Part shown: one piece after another, positions 43,401-52,753 of the stretch
How positions within the stretch are numbered: the stretch's first letter is position 1
Layout: the number at the start of each line of letters is the position of its first letter
From: Bremia lactucae
Taxonomy: Eukaryota > Oomycota > Peronosporomycetes > Peronosporales > Peronosporaceae
DNA length: 64,000 bases
Assembly: GCF_004359215.1 (NCBI RefSeq)
Contig: NC_090614.1
Span: forward strand, 3,670,716-3,734,715
Direction of reading: 5' to 3'
Made by a program: the position numbers and the translations under genes
Notes under the pieces: model-generated
The model's input: only the letters and a program-made list of their open reading frames with translations
Told to the model about the DNA's origin: nothing
Databases searched by the model: none

Positions 43401-45063
43401 GCACGAAGAAAAGTACTCGAAACAGGACTCGATAGAGCCACGCTACATCTAACCGCAAGAGCTCGAGTTTGTCCAATTGTTGCACGTCAAAATGACCATT
43501 TGCAAGCAGTTCATGAACAACGTCAACGTGATGAAACGCAATGGCCACATGCAATGGATTTCGCTGACCACGTGCAAGAAGCACGACTCCACCGAGATTC
43601 CATACGTACGGTTCATACCACTCCGTGGCAAAGTCCGGACCCGAGAGATCAATGGCAATGTCCAAGAGCACGCGAATTTGATCCACGTCGCCTCGTTTCG
43701 CAGCGCGATAAAGACCGATTTTAACGTCATGAATCTGTTTCGTCAAGCCTTTCGCATTCCTGCCAGTGTGACGAGGCGATCCGTCTTGGGCTGCTGCAGT
43801 GCATTGTCGCTGAAGTCGTTGCCAGCACGCCCAGAGTGGAGCAGGAAGCCACGCATACACTGGCGTTGCAAACGATTGTTCGACATACTCAAAACGAGTG
43901 TGGCCAGGGACGTACCCGCGTTGAAAAAGAAAATGTTGATGCAGTCGATGAAACAGAAGAATCTGTTTCCATCGTAGAATATACGCGTACACTGCCACGA
44001 GTTCGACAGACACCAAGAGTACGAAAAACCCAGTTGCAAGCTGTTGATTGCACGCGGTGATCATCTTGGAGAGACTGCCATCTTGTGTCGGGATAAAGAT
44101 AATCACGAGAATATAGAGAAGATACGGGATTTCAAGCACCACAATGAGTTCACAGAGCGTGAATAAATAGGTTTTTTCAAGCCGCAATGGCTCGTTTGAT
44201 TGTGCTTCACGAGACGACCGTAGAGCCGAGGGTATTGGGACGTGCTGGTACAATCGACACGCTTTGAAATCCAGTGCTGGGAGACATAAGAGCACAATGG
44301 CTATTAACGTGTAGACGTACATGTCAAAGAATTGAAGCGAATGATCGTGACACTGTGTCGCAGCTCCATCTGCTGCGCCATCGTCTTTATGAGCTAAAAT
44401 CGCAGGCACAACGCCATAATTTAATAGTTTTCGAATCACGTAAACTACAAGAATAAGCGTCGAATTCGCGACCATGGATGCACTCAAGAACGTATTGCTA
44501 TCGCGCTTGAGCCATGGAAATACATACCATAATATGCGTCGGAGTCTCCTGTAACACCACCAGAGCTTCCTTAAACGGAGCTGTCCATTCTCCGCCACGT
44601 AATAATGCGTGGACCGAAGTGGATTACTGTCGAGATACTGTCCGCCAAGTTCAGGGATTTCAGAATTGCAATTGATAAATGCCAATTGCTCTTGTGTCTT
44701 GGAGCTCGAGGAATTATTAATGGAACGCGTAAGGGGTTGCGGCCACTGATTTGTACGTTCGGATGGAAATTCCGACACTTGAGAGCTGTGTGTACGACCT
44801 GTTAAGTTCACAGAGACATCGCGTAGCCGATACGATGGTGTCTCGGTGGAATTTACGAGTAAAAGGTCATGGCGAAGCGGTGGTGGAGGACTCTGCCGTT
44901 CGGTGCCTTCACGCGTGATTGAAGCCTGCCGCGCTCGTCGTCGATGGCGATAAGGCGAGCGCATTGCGTGGAAAGAGGTAGGGACGTCTACTGGATGCTG
45001 AATCGAGTCATTCACAGCCACAGGAGTCAAGGAAACGGTGGCGTCACTTGCAGGGGCGTCCAT
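40468..45063 (-). CDS. Membrane-anchored ankyrin-TIR protein with second TIR-like domain (paralogue 2)
   Basis: An intronless 1531-residue frame from the ATG at 45063 (MDAPASD). Layout matches paralogue 1 at 12861-17378. Membrane segments lie at about 195-215, 246-263, 298-326 and 344-364. Ankyrin repeats span about 500-935 (NPLHVAI, SPLHVAV, TPLHDAC, SPLHWAA, TPLAWAC, SALHVAL). The TIR domain runs about 943-1060 (RDVMISYSHAHAPLARKLR, GGSVWRQEIARGI, SQWCMKELAFA), with Glu1018 where the catalytic glutamate would sit. After an acidic linker and a Gln-rich stretch, a TIR-like domain at about 1231-1395 (FVFIIHGDFHLSF, ADQIAFAEDRGK) has Gln1336 at that site. Sequence identity between paralogues is high in TIR and low in linkers. 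The ankyrin region carries a Gly/Ala loop and a long insert absent from paralogue 1. It converges on SMNDC1 with 150 bp between ends. Confidence 0.85.
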   Translation of the reverse strand: MDAPASDATVSLTPVAVNDSIQHPVDVPTSFHAMRSPYRHRRRARQASITREGTERQSPPPPLRHDLLLVNSTETPSYRLRDVSVNLTGRTHSSQVSEFPSERTNQWPQPLTRSINNSSSSKTQEQLAFINCNSEIPELGGQYLDSNPLRSTHYYVAENGQLRLRKLWWCYRRLRRILWYVFPWLKRDSNTFLSASMVANSTLILVVYVIRKLLNYGVVPAILAHKDDGAADGAATQCHDHSLQFFDMYVYTLIAIVLLCLPALDFKACRLYQHVPIPSALRSSREAQSNEPLRLEKTYLFTLCELIVVLEIPYLLYILVIIFIPTQDGSLSKMITACNQQLATGFFVLLVSVELVAVYAYILRWKQILLFHRLHQHFLFQRGYVPGHTRFEYVEQSFATPVYAWLPAPLWACWQRLQRQCTAAAQDGSPRHTGRNAKGLTKQIHDVKIGLYRAAKRGDVDQIRVLLDIAIDLSGPDFATEWYEPYVWNLGGVVLLARGQRNPLHVAIAFHHVDVVHELLANGHFDVQQLDKLELLRLDVAWLYRVLFRVLFFVLRRSSAGVVANASLGGGTGNGGVAPGLASASHPFGPVGLFQATLLSPLHVAVTLGHVELTLLLLRYGAQPDASAVSTHPRFATPPLYWAVNKECTRLLLDAGGNPLALPGDANGLLLTAFEVARIAGNAAVARQMEKYGGDVALTPLHDACAGGRHHDVLFLLEHGADPDTLGEQVIGCFRRSPLHWAAMRGHARIIRLLVRYGVNVNARDVFGRTPLAWACVLNRTRAVEALLASNADVNLRDAQGDPLLCICAAGACASIKRGSKTVAGKQNKFGDECVDEVDWEETADEGGDLGATLSGQKALARELDPCIFQLLLTHGVDLHATRASNGDSALHVALRRRHQTAAILFVRAGLSLTAVNFLGQRAIDCAQSPALRFAVKKEAGQRDVMISYSHAHAPLARKLRDALEQQRITTWIDTMGPTGITGGSVWRQEIARGIQSSALVVALLTKDYPESQWCMKELAFAKMQNIPVVAIQCEDMDISEELQVYLWTRQVIDFRPAVKHMEKCARKSCGGDEGEHDRAKELMMDRNSSHTVEDTESYEDGASGKHDFNSQVINTSGEMKLDHDDDEVFSQCLRMLLDGIQDQIELHRARLARRQAQQQEQVQLPGNDTDGRGSCFNDSECFPDDDKEMNRIVAGVKHTEDVNEAQRLLNSPIQDRIESLASSFISTATDSFVFIIHGDFHLSFCRRLLKTMRKEGIRCVVDETVPAVQQTHFPQEHGKIETSGESIECSGLEHPVLPLPVQMRQLAAKDAILACSAVIVVLSPLSANCDLLADQIAFAEDRGKLLVPILLSLHKVDLAKRYTFSRSMVHHFNVTLGYEQSMEQLTNHLRAQQEEEARERRQKRRCQDHSNLSAIALMSSGSSASMLGTNSDTTEMQLPFDDEVLPLNASQLLPTLPVKTILTASRGGRVTSGSSGGHGWSELEPLETADNARTKKLRTGSNASIASSPSRESSLTSPARQYSQHGRECQ

Positions 45064-45452
45064 CAATCACTCCGTGCGGGCAAGTCAAACTGAATGTTTG
45101 GACGAGCTATCAGATTTCACAGTTATCGCTGCAAGGCAAGAGGACCTAATCTGTGACAGATTGCTTGCTATATTTTGCACACGTTCAAGTTTTACGAATG
45201 GGTGTGTCAGAAAATTCCCACAGAAGTTTGTATGCTATTAGAAACGAATTGTTACTGATATTAACGGAATGTGAAACGAAAGAATTATACAGACTAAACA
45301 AATTTGGCATGTCATATGATACACTTAAAATGTAGAAAATTGTATTTTGGGTGTATAAGAGTGGGGCATAGGAGATACATACCGTGTCATACTAGGATAA
45401 TTACAACACTTTTTGATTTGCTTAACAATGGTTAAGGTGACGCTTACACATA
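45064..45452. other. Upstream region of TIR paralogue 2
   Basis: About 390 bp of AT-rich DNA between the TIR start codon and the 5' LTR of element B. No gene seen. The TIR promoter should be here, with the retrotransposon inserted close behind it. Confidence 0.4.
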
Positions 45453-45881
45453 TTAATTTGGGCGCCTTTACGACCTCACCCAACGCACTAAGTACTTAAG
45501 TTAAGTGTCGTCACGGGAGCGGTAATCCGGCTCCTCGTGCGCACTTACCAAGTAGGAAGTAGTTTTCAGACTGATTTGTATTTAATTGCATTAAATATAA
45601 CTACCTGATTTTACCAATCAAAAATGTCATCTCTGTAGATAACACTATTATGTGTTGCGAGCGTATCAATCTAGTTACCTCGCGTAACGGATGACGCTAG
45701 CCGTCGTCCCTCCTGATGTGAATGCACCTATGTGCATCACATACACAAGGGTTAGTCACAAATGTGAACACACCGGAGTGGTGGGTCTAATTACTCTATT
45801 TAAGTAATTGACCGTCCCGTTAAGTACAATTGGTGTACTTAACGGAGACTGTGTAATATTACGCAGTGTAAGCCTGTTACA
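45453..45881 (+). repeat. 5' LTR of element B (second family, copy 3)
   Basis: Direct match to 32321-32745 over its length, including GAGCGGTAATCCGGCTCC, ACCAATCAAAAATGTCATC, CTCGCGTAACGGATGACG and the ending GTTACA. The left border is set only by alignment with copy 2. Confidence 0.65.
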
Positions 45882-46287
45882 CAGGGCATTAGAACCGTTG
45901 TTGTGGTACATTTAATATAGGGTAAAAACTCTCTTATTCTATAAGAAATGTTAGCCACTAAAATTCCATTTTTACGGGTAAAATATGTGGATATGAATGT
46001 GGCGGCCGATTTTTTTTTTAATTTAGCTCGGGTAAGATTTTGGATAAAACCATTTTAATAAAGTTCAGTTCCCTTTTTATCTAAAGCGTCTAGTGCCTTC
46101 CTAAGACTTGCTTATTGATCTGTGAAAAGTAGAAGCCTTTCTTAGGTATATAGAGCCCTCGTGCAGCACGTCTATAAACGACGCTTTTCCCACATGGGGT
46201 TCGCCGAAACAGCAAATGACTAGTATGTTTGTACCGCCTAGCTAGGCTTTTTATGCGATCCCGGCTTGTAGCGACTCGTCAGGGTAA

Positions 46288-46700
46288 ATGAGCCCTAGAG
46301 GCCTAGGTCCAGGAGTTGAGAACTCTCATTGCCGCTATGCATCAAGACCCGGTGCAAGAAGCAATTATAGTAACTGTCTTTATGGGGTTTTCAATGAGGG
46401 CGTTGCCCGGATGGAATTGCTCCGATCCCATCCTTCTATTTTCGAAAAGGCAATTGCCAAATCGCTACGCGCTGAGTTCGACTTCAATTCCGCTCGTGTT
46501 AGCACCCCCGTTTGCCCTACTAGCTCTTCGAGTCCATCGGAAGCGTCTATTAAACGAGAGCCCATGGATCAAAGCCTCGTTGAGGAGGGAGAAGAAGCCC
46601 CTTAGGCTGTGGAACTGCATAAATACATCCGCAGATGAGATATGTGCGGAAACACAAAACACTTACACCCGGCTTGTACCCTACGCAATGCGCGCAAAGC
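46288..46700 (+). pseudogene. Gag remnant with zinc knuckle (element B)
   Basis: Capsid sequence crosses frames: LIAAMHQDPVQEAIIVTVFM in one, then NEGVARMELLRSHPSIFEKA and LRAEFDFNSARV in the frame at 46288-46605, ending with a Ser-rich, EPMDQSLVEE segment. Just downstream, half of a CCHC knuckle (CGNTKHLHPAC) is readable across an indel. Confidence 0.75.
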
Positions 46701-46859
46701 TCAAAAGAGCAGCAATTCCGACTTATACCAGGAGTCTGGCACGGTGCGGGAAAACGTCGATACCCAGTATGTGCGAGCGCCCTACTGGGAAGGACCTACG
46801 CTTTGTTGAACCTCTAGAGGCGAGGGTACACATAATTCAGCCCAATTAGCTCGGTGCGC

Positions 46860-47230
46860 AATGGCATGGGCCGTGAGTACAAGCCTGACTTGTTAGTCGC
46901 TCAGGCGACTGTGAAGGGCTTTGATAAGTCATGGTCAATTCTAATTGACTCAGGGGCGTCTTGCAATTATACTTGACGTCTTTCTCTATAAGGGAATCGG
47001 CAATATGTTGAGGCACTTAAAGCGCATGAAAGTGATGCAATCACTGTTCGATAAGCAACTGGGACTGGTGTCACTATTCTTAAAGTTCCGTTGAACTTAA
47101 GTATTAAATTTCTAGACTTTTACAGTGTGGAACGCTGTCTCGTCCTTAATTCGAATTCGAGATATGATCTCATCCTTGGTATGGCCTGGCTTAAACGCCA
47201 TGAGCTATGGATCGATTAAAGATCTAAGAC
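46860..47230 (+). pseudogene. Aspartic protease remnant (element B)
   Basis: REYKPDLLVAQATVKGFDKS, then ILIDSGASCNYT with the active-site D-S-G intact, then stops. Further on, RYDLILGMAWLKRHELWID matches the C-terminal strand of retropepsins. Confidence 0.8.
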
Positions 47231-47999
47231 CTTAGGCGCAACTAGCAATGTTCTAAGCACAACTTTGGAGAGTCACTACCCACCTTTGCTTGGCAACAAA
47301 AGCGCTATTGACGCGAGCCACTGACCGAATCTGTCAGTGTTTTAATTATTGGAATGTCTCTCCAATGTTGAAATCACTAATACCGAGCCCGACTCATATA
47401 AAAGGGGGTGGAAGTGCACGTACTCCGTCGAGTGACACTCGTCGCGATAATGATTTACTGAATACTGGAAGCATTGTAGGCCTAGAGCCAAGTCATCAAG
47501 GGTGTAATATTCTTGATACAGGTGGAGTGGCACGTCTAAATTCAGCGATTATGGTTGGCCGAGGTAGCACCATACTGAATTTCAGTCCTGACATTATTGG
47601 CAGGTTGCCAGGGCATTGTTAGACCCTTCTAATGCACGTGAAGTGACCCGTAAACGGTCACCGGACAAGGAATTCGAGTTATATAACTTTTCGTTGGATG
47701 TCGAATTGGACACCAGATTTAGTACAGAGCAGTAAAGGTTGCAAAACCTGTGGAGCTTGGGAACATGGATGTTCCGTCCTATAAGATGCGTATTGTCTCG
47801 ACACCGAGACAGCGACCACAGCGAAGACGCGAAGCGTCAATAACGTCACAAAGTGATACTGGCGACCAGCTGCATACGATTCTAAGGTATGACTACAAAA
47901 ATCGAGGGAGAAGTTAGCATCAAGGCAATTCCTTGGTTACACGCTCTCTTAGGGCTAGACGAAATGTCTTCTAATCAGTTCGACTGAGCCTTAAAGACT

Positions 48000-48840
48000 G
48001 GTAATTTATTTGAAATGGTGGTCATTCGACCAGATATTGAGTTTATCTCATCATCGCATCTTGATGAAGTCGTCCTGGAGGACACAAAAGCGGCACTTAG
48101 TGCGCGGAGTGGATCATCGATTCTAAACGATCCCACGGAACCATTCTTTTCCTTAGTTTATGAATTTCGAGATATGGAGTGTATCAACCCACCATCTGTT
48201 TTACCTCCTAATAAAGGTGTCCGTCAAAAACTTGACTTGGTTCCTGGAATCAAATACTGGTTTACTTGACGGTGGCCTTTACCAAAAGAATAGCGTGCCG
48301 TCATTGACGATTTCTGCCGTGGTAAGCACGAGGCTGGAAAAGTACGTGAGAGTAAATCTCCTCATTCTATACCGACATTGTGTGTAAAAAAATTCGAACG
48401 GCAAATGTAGCATTGTACAAGCATAATGCAGACACTATACCTGCATAGACTCCTAATTTAGAAAGAATGATCCTCAGAACAATATGGTGAAATGCACGAT
48501 GTACAGTGCGCTTGACGTAGTCGATGGCTATTACCAGCTGATCATGAGAGCTAGCAATATTCCGCTTACAGCGGTTATTACCCCAAGCAGTCTGCTGTGG
48601 GAGTGGTTTGTCACACCACAAGGGCTTTTCGATACCCGGCTTCTTTTACCCATCTAGTGACGCAACTGTATCGTACTGATCGAGTTTACGGACAGACTTA
48701 TTTTAATGATTTTTTTCCACAGTCGTGCGGGACAGGTTTTCGGTTGGATGTGGAGAGCCACTCAAACCATTTGCGAGCAGTGATCGAGTGCATGCGCACA
48801 AATAAATGTATGCCGATGCCTCTAAGTGCATTTTAAGCGC
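48000..48840 (+). pseudogene. Reverse transcriptase remnant (element B)
   Basis: The frame 48015-48269 ends [17 protein letters not shown], typical of the segment before the RT fingers. After several shifts, VYGQTYFNDFFPQSCG stands at the active site, with FNDFF replacing the expected FDD-type block. Downstream thumb sequence is broken. Confidence 0.75.
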
Positions 48841-49019
48841 AAAATAAATTCTCTTTTTAGGGTGCTTCATTGGGAAGCGAGGACTAATAGCGGGTCTCGC
48901 TAAGGTAAAAGCCATAGTTGATTGGCCGGTCCCTATGAAGCAATAGAATTTACGTAAGTGATTTGGCCTCGCCAGCTACTTGCACAAATATAGCGAGAAT
49001 TGCGCTGATATGCTAAGTC

Positions 49020-49500
49020 ATTCATTACAATATGTCCTTTAAAGGATACGGGCTGGTGCTGGACTAGCACCGAGAATGGTGCGCTTAAGGCAATTAAGGA
49101 TTATCTTATACATGCCCCGATTATAGTGCTCTGTTACACACAGATAATGATGGGCGCGAACTTTAATTGCGTTCGAGTCTATACAGCTTAAAACTGCGGG
49201 AAAGAAATGTTCATTTCATGACAGGAGTTGATTGCATTGAAGCATACTCTTGTCAAATTCAGAATTCATCTGCTTGGCTATAAGCCATTTGTGATATTTA
49301 CAGATCACGCAACTTCACGCACTGCGACTAAGTCGCCCCATCTATTACAGAGAATGGCTCGATGGCTTTAACTTTTTGTCGAATACAATTTTAAAGTAAA
49401 CTAGAAGCCTGTAAGTAGAATGCTTTGGCTGATGCATTACTCTTAGATCAGATTATGAGCTCTTTCATTTAACGACTGTAACGTCACCTATCACTAAATT
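49020..49500 (+). pseudogene. RNase H remnant (element B)
   Basis: Fragments such as FTDHATSRTATKSPHLLQRM followed by ARWL and a VEYNFKVN-like stretch match RNase H ends in Ty3 elements. Many stops. Confidence 0.6.
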
Positions 49501-49619
49501 AATTCGTTCCGCCTACGACAAGGATAAATAGTGTGTAGCTCTGCTACGAGCTCTAAGGAGCATTGAGTCGGACGATAAATTGTTGGCGCGAGGTTACATT
49601 GATAATTTATTAATAACGA

Positions 49620-50480
49620 CCTGTTGATTTATTGCACGGATGCTACAGATTCTCCGCGCATTGTTAGATTCTCCGCGCATCGTTGTTCTTCATGACGAGA
49701 GTTTATACTATCGAATATTTTATGAGGCACATAATACCGTTATTGGTGGTCATCACGGTCGAGAAAATATGTAAGCCAGATTTACTGGTGGCCCAAGCAT
49801 TACAAATAGGTAAGCATATACGTTCGCACATGCGAAACTTGCCAACGAATTCAAATCTCGGCACATTCTGCTGGGCCACTGGCCTGTCTGCCGTGTTAGG
49901 TGTCCATTAGTATGAATTTTGTGTTTGGTCTACCAAAAGATTCGGCCGGTAACACGGGCATCGTGGTATTTGTTGACCTATTGAGCAAAATGGCTCATTT
50001 AGCGGCTGTGCCAGATACCAAGGTTGGTGAAGGTATAGCAAGACTATTTATAGATCGCATGTTTCGACAAAAGGGTTTGCCTGTGGCAATTATCTCGGAT
50101 CGAGACGCCCTTTTTACAAGTCGATTCAAGAAATTGACTTTTAGAGTGCATGGCACCAGATTGAACACGTCCATCGCGGACCATCCGCAGACCGGTAGTC
50201 AGAGTGAACGTGCCCATCGCGTCATCGAAGGCGTTTTTTGCAGTGTGTGTGCTGAGACACCAAAGCGCTGAAGCTCCATGCTCCCGGAAGTGGAGTATGT
50301 GTTATAACGCTACAGGCTACACTCTATTCTATGTCAATGGATTCACCCATCCACGAGTTCCGTTAACGATACCCCTATGTGATTCAGGGCTTGGTGTGAG
50401 AGAATTAGCCGATAGGCTTGCTGATATCAGCTTTGTTATCGTTTGGGAGCAAGTAAGCGAGTTTCTCGCTGCGCAATAAG
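49620..50480 (+). pseudogene. Integrase remnant, 5' part (element B)
   Basis: Zinc-binding remnants (YEAHNTVIGGHHGRE across frames) precede a core of 123 codons at 49900-50271. The core reads SMNFVFGLPKD (first catalytic Asp changed to Asn), ISDRDALFTSRF and an exact D-x35-E to QSE. A shifted frame continues NGFTHPRVPLTIPL to VSEFLAAQ, where element C begins. A 19-bp direct duplication (GATTCTCCGCGCAT core) lies near 49649-49686. Confidence 0.85.
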
Positions 50481-50902
50481 TGTAACGGGGCACTGCCAAA
50501 TTGTACTGCTTTAGTACAAGTCCACTTCGCACTGCTTCAGTGCGAGTGGCGCCTCACGTCACTTCACATACACAAGTACTCTTTAATATACTTGCTACAA
50601 AGAGGGTTAAAAGTAAACTGTATTTAATATAATTGAGCTCTTCCGTTACCATCTATTGATACTAACTTAATTATTAACTAATACAGAATATTTAATAAAA
50701 GTCTTATCTGTCTCTCCTTTGCGCGCGTCTAGCGCTGACGTGACCGCGGAGCAAGCAGATACAATGGTCTATATCTATCAATGGATAATCTTTCCTAATA
50801 TTACCATGTAAGTAATATTCTCCAAATATTATCTACCTTTTAGATAACATATTAATTAACAACCTTTGAGTGTCAATTCATGTAACTATACACCTCGTTA
50901 CA
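50481..50902 (-). repeat. 3' LTR of element C (422 bp)
   Basis: Matches the 57646-58081 LTR end to end. Just inside it, on the minus strand, a purine run AAGGGAAGGG (plus 50906-50915) sits three bases before the LTR start and fits a polypurine tract. Confidence 0.85.
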
Positions 50903-50980
50903 ATACCCTTCCCTTAAACGAAAATTACTTTGACTGTCAGTGGATATAGTGGTCACTATAAGTCCATTTTTTAAAAAACG

Positions 50981-51941
50981 ATGTTGATTGGTCAGAACCA
51001 TCTTTTTCAATTCTATCGCATGGTTAACAAGTCCATGCGGTGTGCGAAAAGTGCAGCGCCTTCGGCTGCGGTTCATGCAGCTGCGGGCGACGCATTATTG
51101 TCTCTTGCGGAAGACGTTTTGTCTGCTGTAGTATCATATTCTCCCAGAACACTAGATAATGCGCGTGCACATGGTGAGTCACCACGTGAGTGCGAATTCT
51201 CTTTGAAGGTCGACTACGAATGCGAGATGGACGAAATGGCCGACTCTGGGAGAGTGGAACAGTCGCCTAATAGTTGTCAGGCGACTGACTATGAGCCTTT
51301 GAATGAGACGGCTCAATCGGATAGACGTGCTGATAGCGTTCGCTATAGCATGTTTGATTCCGACGATGAGGATGATTCCTCATCGCCAGCACCGTCTCCC
51401 GTACCGTCACCCGCACTTATTTCTGTGCGTGGCGATGACGATGGCGTAAGCCATCGTTATTAAAGTTCTTCTGGTACCCCTGCTTCAGTGGGTACCACTT
51501 AAAAGAGTGCAGACAATAAAGTGTCGCGTCTTGCCCCTGAGGAGAAGCCATGGCTTCTGCCCGAAAGGCTAGATAATGGCTTGTCTGGAGAGACTACTCC
51601 TCACAATAAATATCCCTATTTTTGCGACAAAGCTACATGGCCTTGATCATAGCGCGAATGTTCTTCGCGCAAAGGAAAATTGTCATATCGATGCTTTTCT
51701 TAAGCATCGATATTATAGTGGCAACAACAAACGAGATAATATCTCGTTGATGTATGCCTAGAGCGCATTCATTCGCAATGTCAAAGACATTGGACACGAA
51801 GACTGACTTCGAAGACTTAAAGTGATTCGCGTTAAGTTTGAAAGACGAACTTTAAGCGGTGCAAGGTATAAATTGCATCGGTTGTCACGTGAGGCTGGGC
51901 TTCCATGCCTCACGTGGGGTGATCCCTATCCGGTTGTGTAG
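50981..51941 (+). pseudogene. Antisense ORF of element C, opposite strand to pol
   Basis: Just inside the 3' LTR, a 160-codon plus-strand frame opens (50981-51463; an internal ATG at 51020 gives MVNKSMRCAKSAAPSAAVHA). It is Ala-rich, then acidic (MFDSDDEDDSSSPAPSP). Past stops, related coding resumes with KENCHIDAFLKHRYYSG and GARYKLHRLSREAGLPC, ending at the stop at 51939-51941, just before the chromodomain end. Copies A and D hold the same motifs in the same place. No known domain; no membrane segment. Confidence 0.6.
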
Positions 51942-51999
51942 ACAACTCGAAGAGGGTAAAAGAGGATGTCTATTCTCTTTCGTCGCCCTGGGGGGGGGC

Positions 52000-52727
52000 T
52001 CGCATCTCTATAGAGATGCGCGATGCGATTGACGTTTTGCGATCGATTTACAAGCGCCAGTGGCGCGTGTTTTCCGATGGACCTTCTGATCCATCGGATG
52101 GGTATCGTCATACTGACGGACGAGGCCCTCAACGTCAACCACCAGATGAAAACAAGGCTCCCAGCTGTCATGCAAAGGTGGATGACCACGCCAGCGAACC
52201 AGATAACTCGTTCGATGCCCCTTCACCTCATGGTGGTTTAAATATGTTCCACCAGGAAACGTTGACCAACGTGGGAATCCACCAATGGTTGTGGTGGAAG
52301 AGGAAAAATTAGATCCAAACCGTGTGTCGTATCTAGAGTCAAAGATCGACAGACTCGACCGCTACCTCCATTTAAAGGACGTTGGAGCAGATGGTGCAGG
52401 CTCATTAAATCGAACGGTTAAAAAACCGTTCGAAGAGTGCGTACTCAATGTTGGAGTACGAGCGGAAGTATCACGCTCTTTGTGACGAACTGTCGTCAGC
52501 CCATCGCAATTTTGAAAAACTTCGAATTCGGCATGAAAACTTCCAGACTCAACTTGAGAGTCTAGTTCGTGATTACAATTTGTTTTTCGGAATTCTTGAG
52601 AGGGGTGGTCAGTTCCGCCCGCAGAAGAAACCGCGTACTGATGGTAGGGCGGAGCTGACCAACCTAAATCGTAGGATACGTTCGCATCCTTCGTGGCAAT
52701 TTTATTGTGTACGCATTGCCTCTGCAA
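52000..52727 (-). pseudogene. Pol linker and chromodomain (element C)
   Basis: The frame 52727-52362 is the Ser/Glu-rich linker found after integrase in this lineage. The chromodomain frame (52226-52008) reads GHRTSYLVRWRGHPPLHDSW followed by EP. Plus-strand open frames over the same bases are shadows. Confidence 0.75.
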
Positions 52728-52753
52728 TGCAGCACACGGAATGGGTCTATGAA

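Noticed and set aside
43302..43977. Two overlapping plus frames of 140 and 166 codons opposite TIR paralogue 2
   Set aside because: They are antisense shadows of the ankyrin and membrane-proximal coding sequence.
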